Of a DNA stretch of 53,170 nucleotides, positions 41,990 through 49,476 are shown piece by piece (positions within the stretch are counted from its first letter, which is position 1; the number at the start of each line of letters is the position of its first letter). The notes under the pieces were generated by a model. It worked only from the letters and a program-made list of their open reading frames with translations, made no database searches and was not told the DNA's origin. Both the position numbers and the translations under genes were made by a program. Source of the DNA: a virus; IMG/VR virus record IMGVR_UViG_3300018429_000006, positions 1 through 53,170 of that record; one strand, given 5' to 3'.

Positions 41990-44111
41990 TGAAAGCCCGG
42001 TTGAACTGAACGCAGCGCTGAACCTTTATGGTCCAGACGGAAAGATTCAGTTCGAAAAGGATAAGGAAGCAGCACGTCAGTTCTTCCTTCAGGACGTGAA
42101 TACGTCAACCCAGTTCCACTACAGCCTAGAGGAAAAGCTAAAGTTCCTCTTCGACAACGAATACTACGAGCGCGAGGTCTTTGAGCAGTACGACTTTCAG
42201 GATCTGAAGGATCTCTACAAGCTGGTATATAGCTACAAGCCGCGCTTTGAATCCTACTTCTCCGCGTTCAAGTACGACAAGCAGTACGGTATGAAGTCCT
42301 TCGACGGCAAGACCCGTCTGGAGCGCTTTGAGGACCGTGTTGTCGCCAACGCAGCCCTGCTGGGCCGTGGAAACATCGAGCACGCCCGGAAGATCGCTGT
42401 GGAGATCGTCACAGGCCGTCTTCAGCCTGCTACGCCTACGTTCTCCAACGCGGGTAAGGCACAGCGCGGAGAGTTCGTATCATGCTTCCTGCTCCGTCTG
42501 GAAGACAACATGGAGTCAATTGGTCGCTCGATCAACTCTGCCCTCCAGCTTTCCAAGCGTGGTGGTGGAGTAGCACTGCTTCTGTCCAACATCCGTGAGT
42601 CTGGTGCGCCTATCAAGCACATCGAGAACGCCTCATCCGGTATCATCCCCATCATGAAGATGCTGGAGGATGCTTTCAGCTATGCCAACCAGCTTGGCAC
42701 CCGTCAGGGCGCTGGAGCGGTCTACCTGAACGCACATCACCCGGATATCGCTCTCTTCCTTGACACCAAGCGCGAGAACGCCGACGAGAAGATCCGAATC
42801 AAGACGCTCTCGCTGGGTGTTGTTGTACCGGATATTACGTACGAGCTTGCAAAGAACAATGAAGAGATGTACCTGTTCTCACCATATGATGTGGAACGCG
42901 TATATGGAAAGCCTTTCGGTGATATTTCTGTGACGGAAAAGTATCGTGAAATGGTTGCGGACGCCCGGATCAAGAAGTACAAGTTCGAGGGTGGCGCTCG
43001 CGGGTTCCTCCAGACAACCGCTGAACTGCTGTTCGAATCCGGCTACCCGTACATCCTCTTTGAGGACAACGCAAACCGCGCCCACGCGAACGACAATCTT
43101 GGGCGTATCAACATGTCCAACCTCTGCACCGAGATCCTTCAGGCCAACACTGCATCCACGTTCAACGCTGACCTGTCTTACGACACCATGGGCCGGGACA
43201 TCTCCTGTAACCTTGCGTCGATGAACATTGCAAAGGCTATGGAAGGTGGAGACCTCGCGGGTACCGTTTCTACGGCCATCCGTGCCCTCTCTGCCGTCTC
43301 AGACCTGTCCTCCATTGACTCGGTGCCATCTGTCCGTGAAGGTAACAACCAGAGCCGCGCTATCGGACTTGGCCAGATGAACCTTCACGGTTTCTTCATC
43401 AAGCACGGCTGGAAGTACGGTAGCCCGGAGTCTCTGGACTTCACCAATGCCTACTTCATGACTGTTGCGTACCACGCATACAAGGCATCCATGGAACTCG
43501 CCAAGGAGACCGGAAGCCCGTTTGACGGATTCGAAGGCTCCAAGTATGCTGATCCCGAGCACCTTACGGAGAAGTACAGCCGACCGGAGAACATCGAATT
43601 CGAGTACAAGACACTGGATGTCTTTGAAGACTATGGAATCTACGTTCCGTCCCGGTTCGACTGGATTGAGCTTGCCCAGCAGATTGCTGAGCATGGTCTC
43701 TACAACGCCTACCTTCAGGCAATCCCGCCTACCGGTTCGATCTCCTACGTCAACTACAGCACAAGCTCCATTCACCCGGTAGCTCAGGCTGTGGAGACCC
43801 GCAAGGAGGGTCTGACAGGCCGCGTTTACTTCCCGCAGCCGTACGTGACCAATGAGAATTTCGCTGACGTGGAGGATGCCTATCAGGTTGGTCCGGAACG
43901 CACGATTGCGGTTTACGCAGAAGCAACAAAGCACGTCGATCAGGGACTCTCGCTGACGTTGTTCTTCCCGGACACGGCAACGACCCGCGACATCAACAAG
44001 GCTCAGATTCTGGCTTGGCGCTCTGGAATTAAGACGCTCTACTACAGCCGCGTCCGACAGGGTGACCTCGCCGGAACGGAAATGGACGGCTGCGTTTCTT
44101 GCGCACTATAG
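41970..44111 (+). CDS. nrdE: Class Ib ribonucleotide reductase, large subunit NrdE
   Basis: This 713-residue enzyme reduces ribonucleoside diphosphates. Its length equals the bacterial class Ib subunit. Active-site features: C172 (EFVSCFL), N384-x-C386-x-E388 (SNLCTEI) and the C-terminal redox pair C708/C711 (CVSC). Substrate-binding segments [12 protein letters not shown] and RQGDLAGTE are present. It starts at TTG 41970 within the end of the HNH gene, with an AGAGAG site. No N-terminal ATP cone is present, as expected for class Ib. Confidence 0.95.
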   Translation: MSSKVSNESPVELNAALNLYGPDGKIQFEKDKEAARQFFLQDVNTSTQFHYSLEEKLKFLFDNEYYEREVFEQYDFQDLKDLYKLVYSYKPRFESYFSAFKYDKQYGMKSFDGKTRLERFEDRVVANAALLGRGNIEHARKIAVEIVTGRLQPATPTFSNAGKAQRGEFVSCFLLRLEDNMESIGRSINSALQLSKRGGGVALLLSNIRESGAPIKHIENASSGIIPIMKMLEDAFSYANQLGTRQGAGAVYLNAHHPDIALFLDTKRENADEKIRIKTLSLGVVVPDITYELAKNNEEMYLFSPYDVERVYGKPFGDISVTEKYREMVADARIKKYKFEGGARGFLQTTAELLFESGYPYILFEDNANRAHANDNLGRINMSNLCTEILQANTASTFNADLSYDTMGRDISCNLASMNIAKAMEGGDLAGTVSTAIRALSAVSDLSSIDSVPSVREGNNQSRAIGLGQMNLHGFFIKHGWKYGSPESLDFTNAYFMTVAYHAYKASMELAKETGSPFDGFEGSKYADPEHLTEKYSRPENIEFEYKTLDVFEDYGIYVPSRFDWIELAQQIAEHGLYNAYLQAIPPTGSISYVNYSTSSIHPVAQAVETRKEGLTGRVYFPQPYVTNENFADVEDAYQVGPERTIAVYAEATKHVDQGLSLTLFFPDTATTRDINKAQILAWRSGIKTLYYSRVRQGDLAGTEMDGCVSCAL

Positions 44112-44123
44112 TCTAAAGTACTT

Positions 44124-44158
44124 TGGGCCATCTACGATTTGACTTTGTAGGTGGCCCA
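44124..44158 (+). terminator. Hairpin between nrdE and nrdF (attenuator-like)
   Basis: A 12-bp stem (TGGGCCATCTAC with GTAGGTGGCCCA, one wobble, loop 44136-44146) has no T-tract after it. It may act as a processing or weak termination site that sets the nrdE/nrdF ratio. Confidence 0.55.
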
Positions 44159-44189
44159 TTGTAGTCTTATCACACATAATATCGAGTAA

Positions 44190-45152
<963 letters not shown>

Positions 45153-45155
45153 CCC

Positions 45156-45184
45156 TTGACACTTTGGTGCCCGGTGGTTACACT
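45156..45184 (+). promoter_or_regulatory. Promoter TTGACA-17-TACACT
   Basis: A perfect -35 (45156-45161) and TACACT -10 (45179-45184) at optimal spacing lie directly after nrdF. Transcription would start near 45191, 33 nt before the next gene. Confidence 0.65.
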
Positions 45185-45223
45185 CAGCGTGTAAGCACTA
45201 TCACACTAGAGAAGAGAGGAACC

Positions 45224-45586
45224 GTGTTTTGGGAAATAGTATTTGGCGCTATGGCAGCATATACGGCAGGCGGGATACTCTGTCTGAGGACCCTGACAAG
45301 GGATGAATACCGGAGGATGAGGTTGAAGTCTCCGGGCAAGTCCGAGTTGGAGGTCCGTTCTGAGGCCGCAACGCAAGGATGGGGTAACTCCCTGTTCTGG
45401 CCTGTGTTCCTTATGATGCATATCAGTGAGCAGGCCCTCGACAGGGACGCCAAAGTGGATGAGATCGATAAGCGAACTCAACAGATCCTTGGTGAACTTC
45501 GTGATCCTCTTGGCTGGGAGCATCAGTTCCACCAGACGGAGAAGGAAGTCCACGAAAAGAAGTTCCTCTCTGGCGAAGGCAAGTAA
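45224..45586 (+). CDS. Small membrane-anchored protein
   Basis: GTG 45224 with a GAGAGGA site is preferred to the upstream in-frame GTG. The 120-residue product begins with a single hydrophobic helix (WEIVFGAMAAYTAGGILCL), then a basic stretch (RTLTRDEYRRMRLK), a second apolar patch (SLFWPVFLMMH) and a charged helical C-terminus. Topology suggests an N-terminal anchor with the rest in the cytoplasm. The function is unknown. It has its own strong promoter and a terminator. Confidence 0.65.
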   Translation: MFWEIVFGAMAAYTAGGILCLRTLTRDEYRRMRLKSPGKSELEVRSEAATQGWGNSLFWPVFLMMHISEQALDRDAKVDEIDKRTQQILGELRDPLGWEHQFHQTEKEVHEKKFLSGEGK

Positions 45587-45591
45587 CAGAG

Positions 45592-45630
45592 GTCCAACTG
45601 TCCGGTATTTCCGGATGGTTGGACTTTTCT
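45592..45630 (+). terminator. Rho-independent terminator
   Basis: Stem GTCCAACTGTCCGG (45592-45605) with CCGGATGGTTGGAC (45611-45624), two central mismatches, then TTTTCTGTG. Confidence 0.8.
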
Positions 45631-45654
45631 GTGTTTGTAGGGTAAGCTGTAAAC

Positions 45655-46002
45655 ATGGAAACGGAAATTGAACTAACCAAGTGCCCCGATTGTCAGGTTG
45701 AACCGGGAAATCGACACCAAGACGGGTGTGATGTTGCTCGCTGCAAGCACACCGGAAAGCAGATGCTATCTTGCTTTTTGGTGGCATTCGATGAGGATGG
45801 TGGTATTGACTTCATCGAGGATACCAGCCATGAGTGCGGACCTGACATCTGGACCGGAGAGTGGCCCGGAGTCAAGGTCTGCCGCGAGAACAACTGGTAT
45901 ACTGCTCCGGAGTCGATCTACGGCTACATGGAAGATCTCAACAGTGTCCCGTCTCGTGCTGTGTGGAACCCTGAGATTGAAGACTGGGAGGCCCGTAAAT
46001 GA
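45655..46002 (+). CDS. Small Cys-rich protein, possible zinc-binding
   Basis: This 115-residue acidic protein has CPDCQVEPGNRHQDGCDVARC near its N-terminus (Cys10, Cys13, then His and two more Cys), a pattern that could hold one zinc. The rest is an acidic beta-rich domain with several Trp (DIWTGEWPGVKVCRENNWY). I recognise no function. The -10-like TAAGCT at 45643-45648 would place a transcript start near the ATG, so leaderless translation is possible. Its stop overlaps the next start (ATGA). Confidence 0.65.
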   Translation: METEIELTKCPDCQVEPGNRHQDGCDVARCKHTGKQMLSCFLVAFDEDGGIDFIEDTSHECGPDIWTGEWPGVKVCRENNWYTAPESIYGYMEDLNSVPSRAVWNPEIEDWEARK

Positions 46003-46424
46003 AAATCGGAATCGACATTGGACGAGTACTAATGGGCGGCGAGGGAGAGGATACCGTCTTCAACGAGGAGAACTATCTGCTCACTCCGGAGGTTCCCGGA
46101 GCCTACAGAGCCGTAAGCAAGCTCGCTAAGCAGCGGCATGAGCTTCACATCATCTCCAAGTGTGGGGAAGTTGTCGAGGAGCGGTCCATGGATTGGCTGG
46201 ATGCTGAGGGATTCTTCTACCATATCCTCCCGCACCGTGTACACTTTGTCCGGAAACGCCCCTTGAAGGCTCCAATGGCGCAGGCTCTTGAGCTTGACAT
46301 CTTCATCGATGACCGCAAAGACATCATCGATTCTCTGCATGGAGTCGTCAAGTACCCGATCCTGTTCACGTCGTGGGAGCAGACCAACGCGGAACTGGTG
46401 AAGATCTTTGCTTCGAACGGGTGA
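45999..46424 (+). CDS. HAD-superfamily phosphatase-like protein
   Basis: This 141-residue protein has the HAD layout: motif I IGIDIGRVLM with the nucleophile Asp6, motif II HIISK, and motif IV FIDDRKDI (about 107-109). The second Asp of motif I, which normally acts as general acid/base, is Gly8, so hydrolysis may be weak or lost. It may be a nucleotidase or a 3'-phosphatase-like end-healing enzyme. It overlaps the previous gene by ATGA and shares 17 nt with the next small ORF. Confidence 0.65.
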   Translation: MKIGIDIGRVLMGGEGEDTVFNEENYLLTPEVPGAYRAVSKLAKQRHELHIISKCGEVVEERSMDWLDAEGFFYHILPHRVHFVRKRPLKAPMAQALELDIFIDDRKDIIDSLHGVVKYPILFTSWEQTNAELVKIFASNG

Positions 46425-46566
46425 TATAGTCAAGATCGTCTGCCCGAACAAGGGAGACAAGCTCGGTTTGATTTCTGACGTGGTAGATGATAGAATGGTA
46501 CTCATCGGAAAGAACTGGTTCGACCTCCAAGATTGCGAAGTAACTTTGCTTCACAGGGAGAGTTGA
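46408..46566 (+). CDS. 52-residue KOW/SH3-like small protein
   Basis: This short ORF starts at TTG 46408 inside the HAD gene (GGTGAAG upstream) and stops at 46564-46566. Its sequence (GDIVKIVCPNKGDKLGLIS then MVLIGKNWFDLQDCEVTLL) reads as one small beta barrel with KOW-like spacing of Gly residues. KOW-type domains often bind RNA or RNA polymerase; here that is inference. The stop codon overlaps the -35 box of the first Y RNA/tRNA promoter. Confidence 0.5.
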   Translation: MLRTGDIVKIVCPNKGDKLGLISDVVDDRMVLIGKNWFDLQDCEVTLLHRES

Positions 46567-46592
46567 CACGGACTCCGAGAACGTGGTATAAT
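46563..46592 (+). promoter_or_regulatory. Strong promoter for the first Y RNA and tRNA cluster
   Basis: TTGACA (46563-46568), 18-nt spacer ending GTGG, TATAAT (46587-46592). The predicted start, 7 nt downstream at 46599, is the first base of the Y RNA outer helix. Confidence 0.8.
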
Positions 46593-46598
46593 AGATGT

Positions 46599-46670
46599 AC
46601 ACGAAGCGCCAGTAAGAGTTACTCCCAAACTATTTATTTGATAAAACACTCTAACTACCATTTCTCGTGT
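46599..46670 (+). ncRNA. Y RNA candidate Y1 (72 nt)
   Basis: The outer helix is ACACGA (46599-46604) with TCGTGT (46665-46670), followed inside by AGCG on the 5' side and preceded by TTTC on the 3' side. The inner helix is AGAGT (46615-46619) with ACTCT (46648-46652), and a TACTCCC motif stands where the other copies have TACTTC. The loop is A/T-rich with no tRNA-like part. The CGAAG context at the helix end is the known Ro60-binding feature of Y RNAs. It starts at the predicted transcription start and ends 3 nt before tRNA-Trp. Confidence 0.65.
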
Positions 46671-46673
46671 CTT

Positions 46674-46746
46674 AGGTCAGTAGCGTAACGGCTAACGCAA
46701 CGCTCTCCAAAAGCGTAGATTGCAGGTTCGAATCCTGTCTGGCCTG
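46674..46746 (+). tRNA. tRNA-Trp (CCA)
   Basis: A full cloverleaf: acceptor AGGTCAG/CTGGCCT, D-arm GCGT/ACGC, anticodon loop CTCCAAA on an ACGCT/AGCGT stem, T-loop TTCGAAT, discriminator G. Confidence 0.92.
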
Positions 46747-46750
46747 CAAG

Positions 46751-46780
46751 TTTGCACAAACTATAAATGTGTGGTAGAAT
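46751..46780 (+). promoter_or_regulatory. Promoter candidate before tRNA-Pro
   Basis: TTTGCA (46751-46756), 18-nt spacer ending GTGG, TAGAAT (46775-46780). The architecture matches the stronger promoters of this region. Confidence 0.55.
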
Positions 46781-46794
46781 AGTAAGAACAATCC

Positions 46795-46868
46795 CGGTGT
46801 GTGGGAAAATTTGGTAATCCGCGTCGTTTGGGGCGATGAGAGTGCAGGTTCAAATCCTGTCACACCGA
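46795..46868 (+). tRNA. tRNA-Pro (TGG)
   Basis: Acceptor CGGTGTG/CACACCG, anticodon loop TTTGGGG, T-loop TTCAAAT, discriminator A. The next Y RNA candidate starts 2 nt downstream. Confidence 0.92.
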
Positions 46869-46870
46869 CT

Positions 46871-47044
46871 TTGACCGAAGCGATTGAAAAAGATACTTCA
46901 CATGAATGAATATGTCAGTATCGAGTCAGGGGAAACTCTGGCTCCTAGCGTAGGAACCTTCCTACTTGTTTTTCGTTTCACAATGTAGTACCCTTGTAAT
47001 ACCTAAGCAGTACCCAAACTCTTTTTCTGGTATTTCTCGGTCAA
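46871..47044 (+). ncRNA. Y RNA candidate Y2 (174 nt)
   Basis: The outer helix is 8 bp: TTGACCGA (46871-46878) with TCGGTCAA (47037-47044). Inside it are AGCG (5') and TTTC (3'). The inner helix is also 8 bp: GAAAAAGA (46886-46893) with TCTTTTTC (47020-47027), followed by TACTTC (46894-46899). The large interior forms its own hairpins (GATACT/AGTATC, GAGTCAG/CTGGCTC) but no D- or T-arm. A hairpin with a T-tract (46950-46973) inside it could end some transcripts early. It begins 2 nt after tRNA-Pro. Confidence 0.65.
46950..46973 (+). terminator. Possible internal terminator within Y2
   Basis: GTAGG / CCTAC with a 6-nt loop is followed by TTGTTTTT. The stem is short, so termination would be partial at most. 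Confidence 0.4.
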
Positions 47045-47050
47045 TAATTT

Positions 47051-47147
47051 TTGAAAGAAGTGTAGGACTCCGTTCCTTCGGTTAACGCAGCCCACAAGCT
47101 GCCAGCGGTTCAAACCCGCACATCGGGGTCCGTCTTTCCTCTTTCAA
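47051..47147 (+). ncRNA. Y RNA candidate Y3 (97 nt)
   Basis: Outer helix TTGAAAGA (47051-47058) with TCTTTCAA (47140-47147); inside it AGTG (5') and TTTCC (3'). Inner helix GGACTCCG (47065-47072) with CGGGGTCC (47124-47131), then TTCCTTC in place of TTACTTC. The interior has a GCAGC/GCTGC hairpin and a T-arm-like GCGG-TTCAAAC-CCGC. It superficially resembles a tRNA with GGACTCC/GGGGTCC as acceptor, but the T-arm and anticodon spacing do not fit. It ends 3 nt before tRNA-Gly. Confidence 0.6.
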
Positions 47148-47150
47148 TAT

Positions 47151-47223
47151 GCAGAAGTAACTCAGTTGGTAGAGTGCCTTCCTTCCAAGTAGGATGTCGC
47201 GAGTTCGAGTCTCGTCTTCTGCT
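47151..47223 (+). tRNA. tRNA-Gly (TCC)
   Basis: Acceptor GCAGAAG/CTTCTGC, anticodon loop CTTCCAA, T-loop TTCGAGT, discriminator T. The anticodon stem has one T-T mismatch (30-40). Confidence 0.9.
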
Positions 47224-47225
47224 CT

Positions 47226-47294
47226 ATTCTAGATGTGCAGTATCAAGTTACTTCATTTGGCGAAACAACACTTGACACATACGTTCCCTAGGAT
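47226..47294 (+). ncRNA. Y RNA candidate Y4 (69 nt)
   Basis: Outer helix ATTCTAG (47226-47232) with CTAGGAT (47288-47294, one T-G pair); internal TGTG (5') and GTTCC (3'). Inner helix TCAAG (47243-47247) with CTTGA (47271-47275), followed by TTACTTC (47248-47254). It is small like Y1, with no tRNA-like part. It begins 2 nt after tRNA-Gly and is the last RNA before the Ro60-like gene. The match to the consensus is looser than in Y1 and Y2. Confidence 0.5.
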
Positions 47295-47357
47295 CTCCGC
47301 TTTACCCTGTAATCAGACAACTGTCTGAATCGAAAATGACGAAAGGTATACAAAAAC

Positions 47358-48983
47358 ATGTCCAAGTTCAATACTGCCGCTGCACGATCACGTGCTGGCG
47401 TCGGACCAATCAAGTCCGAATCAACTTCCACTCTCAACACCTTCAACGGTGCTCAGGGCTTTGCCCGCGACTCCAAGTCCGAACTCTTCCTTGCCGCTGT
47501 CTCTGACTTCGGTGGAGAGGCAACCTTCTACGAGTCTGCTGACAACCGCACCAAGCGCATTGCCAAGCTGACCCATGAGGTCGCTGTACAGGACCCTGAG
47601 TGGATCACCAACTTCACCACATGGCTCCGCAACGAAGCCAACCTCCGTACCATCTCTCTGACCATTGCTCTTGAGGGTGCCAAGGCGCTCAACAAGGCTG
47701 GTGTTCCGGGTGGACGTACGCTGGTTGCCGGGTCGATCCGTCGTGCCGATGAGGCCGGTGAGGCTCTGGCCTACTGGATGGGCAACTTCGGTCGCAAGAT
47801 CCCTTCTGCTGTCAAGCGCGGTATCGCTGACGGGGCTGTCAAGTCCTTCAACGAATACTCCCTTGCCAAGTACGACACGTCGTCCCACGGCTTCCGTTTC
47901 GGTGACGTGATCGAACTGACTCACCCATCTCCTAAGGATGCCAAGCAGTCCGAACTCTTCAAGTTTGCCCTTGATCGTCGTCGTGACGCGTCCGCAGAGC
48001 CTTCCGAGTCTCTGACCATGCTTCAGGCTCGTAAGGAATTCCTTGCCCTGTCCCCTGCCGAAAAGCGCAAGCTTGTCGATTCGGGAGATGCTGTCATGGT
48101 TCTCGACAACGCTGGCCTCACGTGGGAAGTTCTCGGTTCCACTATCGAGGGCGGCATGGACGCCAAGGCGTGGGAAGCTGTGATCCCTTCAATGGGGTAT
48201 ATGGCGCTGCTGCGTAACCTCCGCAACTTCGAAGATAAGGGCGTCTCCAAGGTTGTCCTTGCTCAGGTTGCTGAGCGGATCTCCAACCCTGAAGAGGTTG
48301 CCAAGTCCCGCCAGCTTCCGTTCCGCTTCCTGTCGGCCTACAACGCGAACTCCGGTTCGCTGCGTTGGGGATTCCCGCTTGAAGAGGCTCTGAACGCGTC
48401 TCTGGCTAACGTTCCTTCTCTGGATGACACCCTTATCCTCGTGGACCGTTCCGGCTCCATGTTCATGACGCGTTCCAAGAACACGGACCTGACTAGCGCG
48501 GACTCCGCTGCTATCTTCGGTACTGCCTTGGCTCTCCGTGGTAACCGCAACACGCTGGTACAGTTCGGATCTACTTCCTCTGAGATCACTCTCAAGAAGA
48601 CGGACTCCGTTCTGAAGACGCTGGAGAAGTTTAGCGCCCTTGGTGGTACGGCGACGTACGACGCCATTGTGAAGCACTTCAAGCCGGGAGTCCACAAGCG
48701 TGTTGTCCTCGTCACTGACGAACAGGCAAACGGGTTCTACCACCGTCTGAATGGCAGGAACGCGAGCTACTGGGACGGTTACGACCGTGTACAGGGCAAC
48801 GTTCTCGACGCACTCCCTTCAAACGTCCCTACCTACACGTGGAACCTTGAAGGCTACACTGCCGGTCAGGGTGAGTCCAAGCCAAACCGCACGTACCTCG
48901 GCGGACTGTCCGATCAGGCTTTCAAGCTGATCCCTCTCGTAGAAGCGGGCTATGACGCTGGCTGGCCTTGGGAAACCAAGTGA
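47358..48983 (+). CDS. Ro60/TROVE-domain RNA-binding protein
   Basis: This 541-residue protein matches Ro60 (bacterial Rsr). The N-terminal 330 residues form a helical-repeat TROVE ring (FARDSKSELFLAAVSDFGGE, LRNEANLRTISLTIALE, IPSMGYMALLRNLRNFEDKG). The C-terminal von Willebrand A domain has a complete MIDAS: D363-x-S365-x-S367 (DRSGS), T431 and D454. Ro60 holds misfolded RNA ends in its central hole and Y RNAs on its outer surface, and can link them to PNPase or other RNases. Its surroundings, seven Y RNA candidates and many tRNAs, fit this exactly. The site AAAGG precedes the ATG at a long spacing. A 24-residue ORF overlaps its stop. Confidence 0.92.
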   Translation: MSKFNTAAARSRAGVGPIKSESTSTLNTFNGAQGFARDSKSELFLAAVSDFGGEATFYESADNRTKRIAKLTHEVAVQDPEWITNFTTWLRNEANLRTISLTIALEGAKALNKAGVPGGRTLVAGSIRRADEAGEALAYWMGNFGRKIPSAVKRGIADGAVKSFNEYSLAKYDTSSHGFRFGDVIELTHPSPKDAKQSELFKFALDRRRDASAEPSESLTMLQARKEFLALSPAEKRKLVDSGDAVMVLDNAGLTWEVLGSTIEGGMDAKAWEAVIPSMGYMALLRNLRNFEDKGVSKVVLAQVAERISNPEEVAKSRQLPFRFLSAYNANSGSLRWGFPLEEALNASLANVPSLDDTLILVDRSGSMFMTRSKNTDLTSADSAAIFGTALALRGNRNTLVQFGSTSSEITLKKTDSVLKTLEKFSALGGTATYDAIVKHFKPGVHKRVVLVTDEQANGFYHRLNGRNASYWDGYDRVQGNVLDALPSNVPTYTWNLEGYTAGQGESKPNRTYLGGLSDQAFKLIPLVEAGYDAGWPWETK

Positions 48984-49054
48984 GCATAGCTCTGCTTCTC
49001 TTCGGCTTCTTCCTAGCTTTGCTGGGTTGGGGCAAGCTACCTGAAAACTGGTAG
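48980..49054 (+). CDS. 24-residue membrane peptide coupled to the Ro60-like gene
   Basis: GTG 48980 overlaps the Ro60-like stop as GTGA. The peptide (MSIALLLFGFFLALLGWGKL then PENW) is a single hydrophobic helix with a short polar end. Overlap-type coupling and the clear membrane-helix composition favour a real gene, but length alone makes it uncertain. I know of no relative. Confidence 0.35.
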   Translation: MSIALLLFGFFLALLGWGKLPENW

Positions 49055-49062
49055 CCCATGCT

Positions 49063-49096
49063 ACACTCCGGAAGTTGACACCAGCTTCCGGAGTGT
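49063..49096. repeat. Perfect 12-bp inverted repeat around a -35 box
   Basis: ACACTCCGGAAG (49063-49074) and CTTCCGGAGTGT (49085-49096) flank a 10-nt spacer that starts with TTGACA. It could be an operator, or a terminator stem for the Ro60-like transcript without a T-tract. Confidence 0.75.
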
Positions 49097-49104
49097 GGTA
49101 TAAT
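49075..49104 (+). promoter_or_regulatory. Strong promo­ter for the second Y RNA and tRNA cluster
   Basis: TTGACA (49075-49080), 18-nt spacer ending GTGG, TATAAT (49099-49104). The start of transcription at about 49111 coincides with the outer helix of Y5. Confidence 0.8.
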
Positions 49105-49109
49105 AGAAT

Positions 49110-49235
49110 TACTGAAGCGCTAGAGATGAGTTACTTCCTCATATGAAAAAGTTCTGGGTTCGAGTCCCAGTCACGGTCCTTGGCCGTGGTAGATTAATTG
49201 GCAAATCAAACACTCGTCTCATCCATTTCTCAGTA
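49110..49235 (+). ncRNA. Y RNA candidate Y5, tRNA-mimicking (126 nt)
   Basis: Outer helix TACTGA (49110-49115) with TCAGTA (49230-49235); AGCG inside on the 5' side, TTTC on the 3' side. Inner helix GATGAG with CTCATC, then TTACTTC. The interior is a permuted tRNA-like unit: T-arm CTGGG-TTCGAGT-CCCAG, acceptor-like 3' strand TCACGGT, a short turn, acceptor-like 5' strand GCCGTGG, TA, then D-arm GATT-AATTGGCA-AATC. This is the YrlA type of bacterial Y RNA, in which the Ro-binding helix takes the place of the anticodon arm. It ends 3 nt before tRNA-Thr. Confidence 0.75.
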
Positions 49236-49238
49236 TAT

Positions 49239-49311
49239 GCTTCCTTAGCTCAGATGGTAGAGCACCTGTCTTGTAAACAGGATGTCGCCGGTTCGACCCC
49301 GGCAGGAAGCT
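49239..49311 (+). tRNA. tRNA-Thr (TGT)
   Basis: Acceptor GCTTCCT/AGGAAGC, D-arm GCTC/GAGC, anticodon loop CTTGTAA on CCTGT/ACAGG, T-loop TTCGACC, discriminator T. Confidence 0.95.
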
Positions 49312-49315
49312 CGTA

Positions 49316-49467
49316 GTTCAGATGTGATTGACTCCTGTTACTTCTATTGCACAGAAAGTATGTCGGTTCAAGTCCGGCTGCGTCTCTCCTTGCCGTTGGT
49401 GAGGTTCGAGACGTATGATGTAATTGGCTAACACTTATAAACACAGGAATCGCCTAGTTCTCTGGAC
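49316..49467 (+). ncRNA. Y RNA candidate Y6, tRNA-mimicking (152 nt)
   Basis: Outer helix GTTCAGA (49316-49322) with TCTGGAC (49461-49467); TGTG inside on the 5' side, GTTC on the 3' side. Inner helix TCCTGT (49333-49338) with ACAGGA (49443-49448), then TACTTC. The tRNA-like unit has a T-arm GTCGG-TTCAAGT-CCGGC (49362-49378), acceptor-like TGCGTCT (49379-49385) pairing with AGACGTA (49409-49415) across a 23-nt loop, and a D-arm-like TGT-AATTGGCTA-ACA. The order is permuted relative to tRNA. It begins 4 nt after tRNA-Thr. Confidence 0.7.
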
Positions 49468-49476
49468 AACTAATTT

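Noticed and set aside
46950-46973. End of the tRNA-Pro transcript at the hairpin in Y2
   Set aside because: The stem is only 5 bp, and the outer and inner helices of Y2 pair perfectly across it, so full-length transcription is more likely.
47065-47131. A normal tRNA with acceptor GGACTCC/GGGGTCC
   Set aside because: Five extra bases separate the T-arm from the 3' strand, the anticodon loop would be 6 or 8 nt, and the element fits the Y RNA plan with an 8-bp outer helix.
47272-47277. TTGACA upstream of the Ro60-like gene taken as a -35 box
   Set aside because: No -10 hexamer lies at 16-18 nt. The bases form the 3' strand of the Y4 inner helix.
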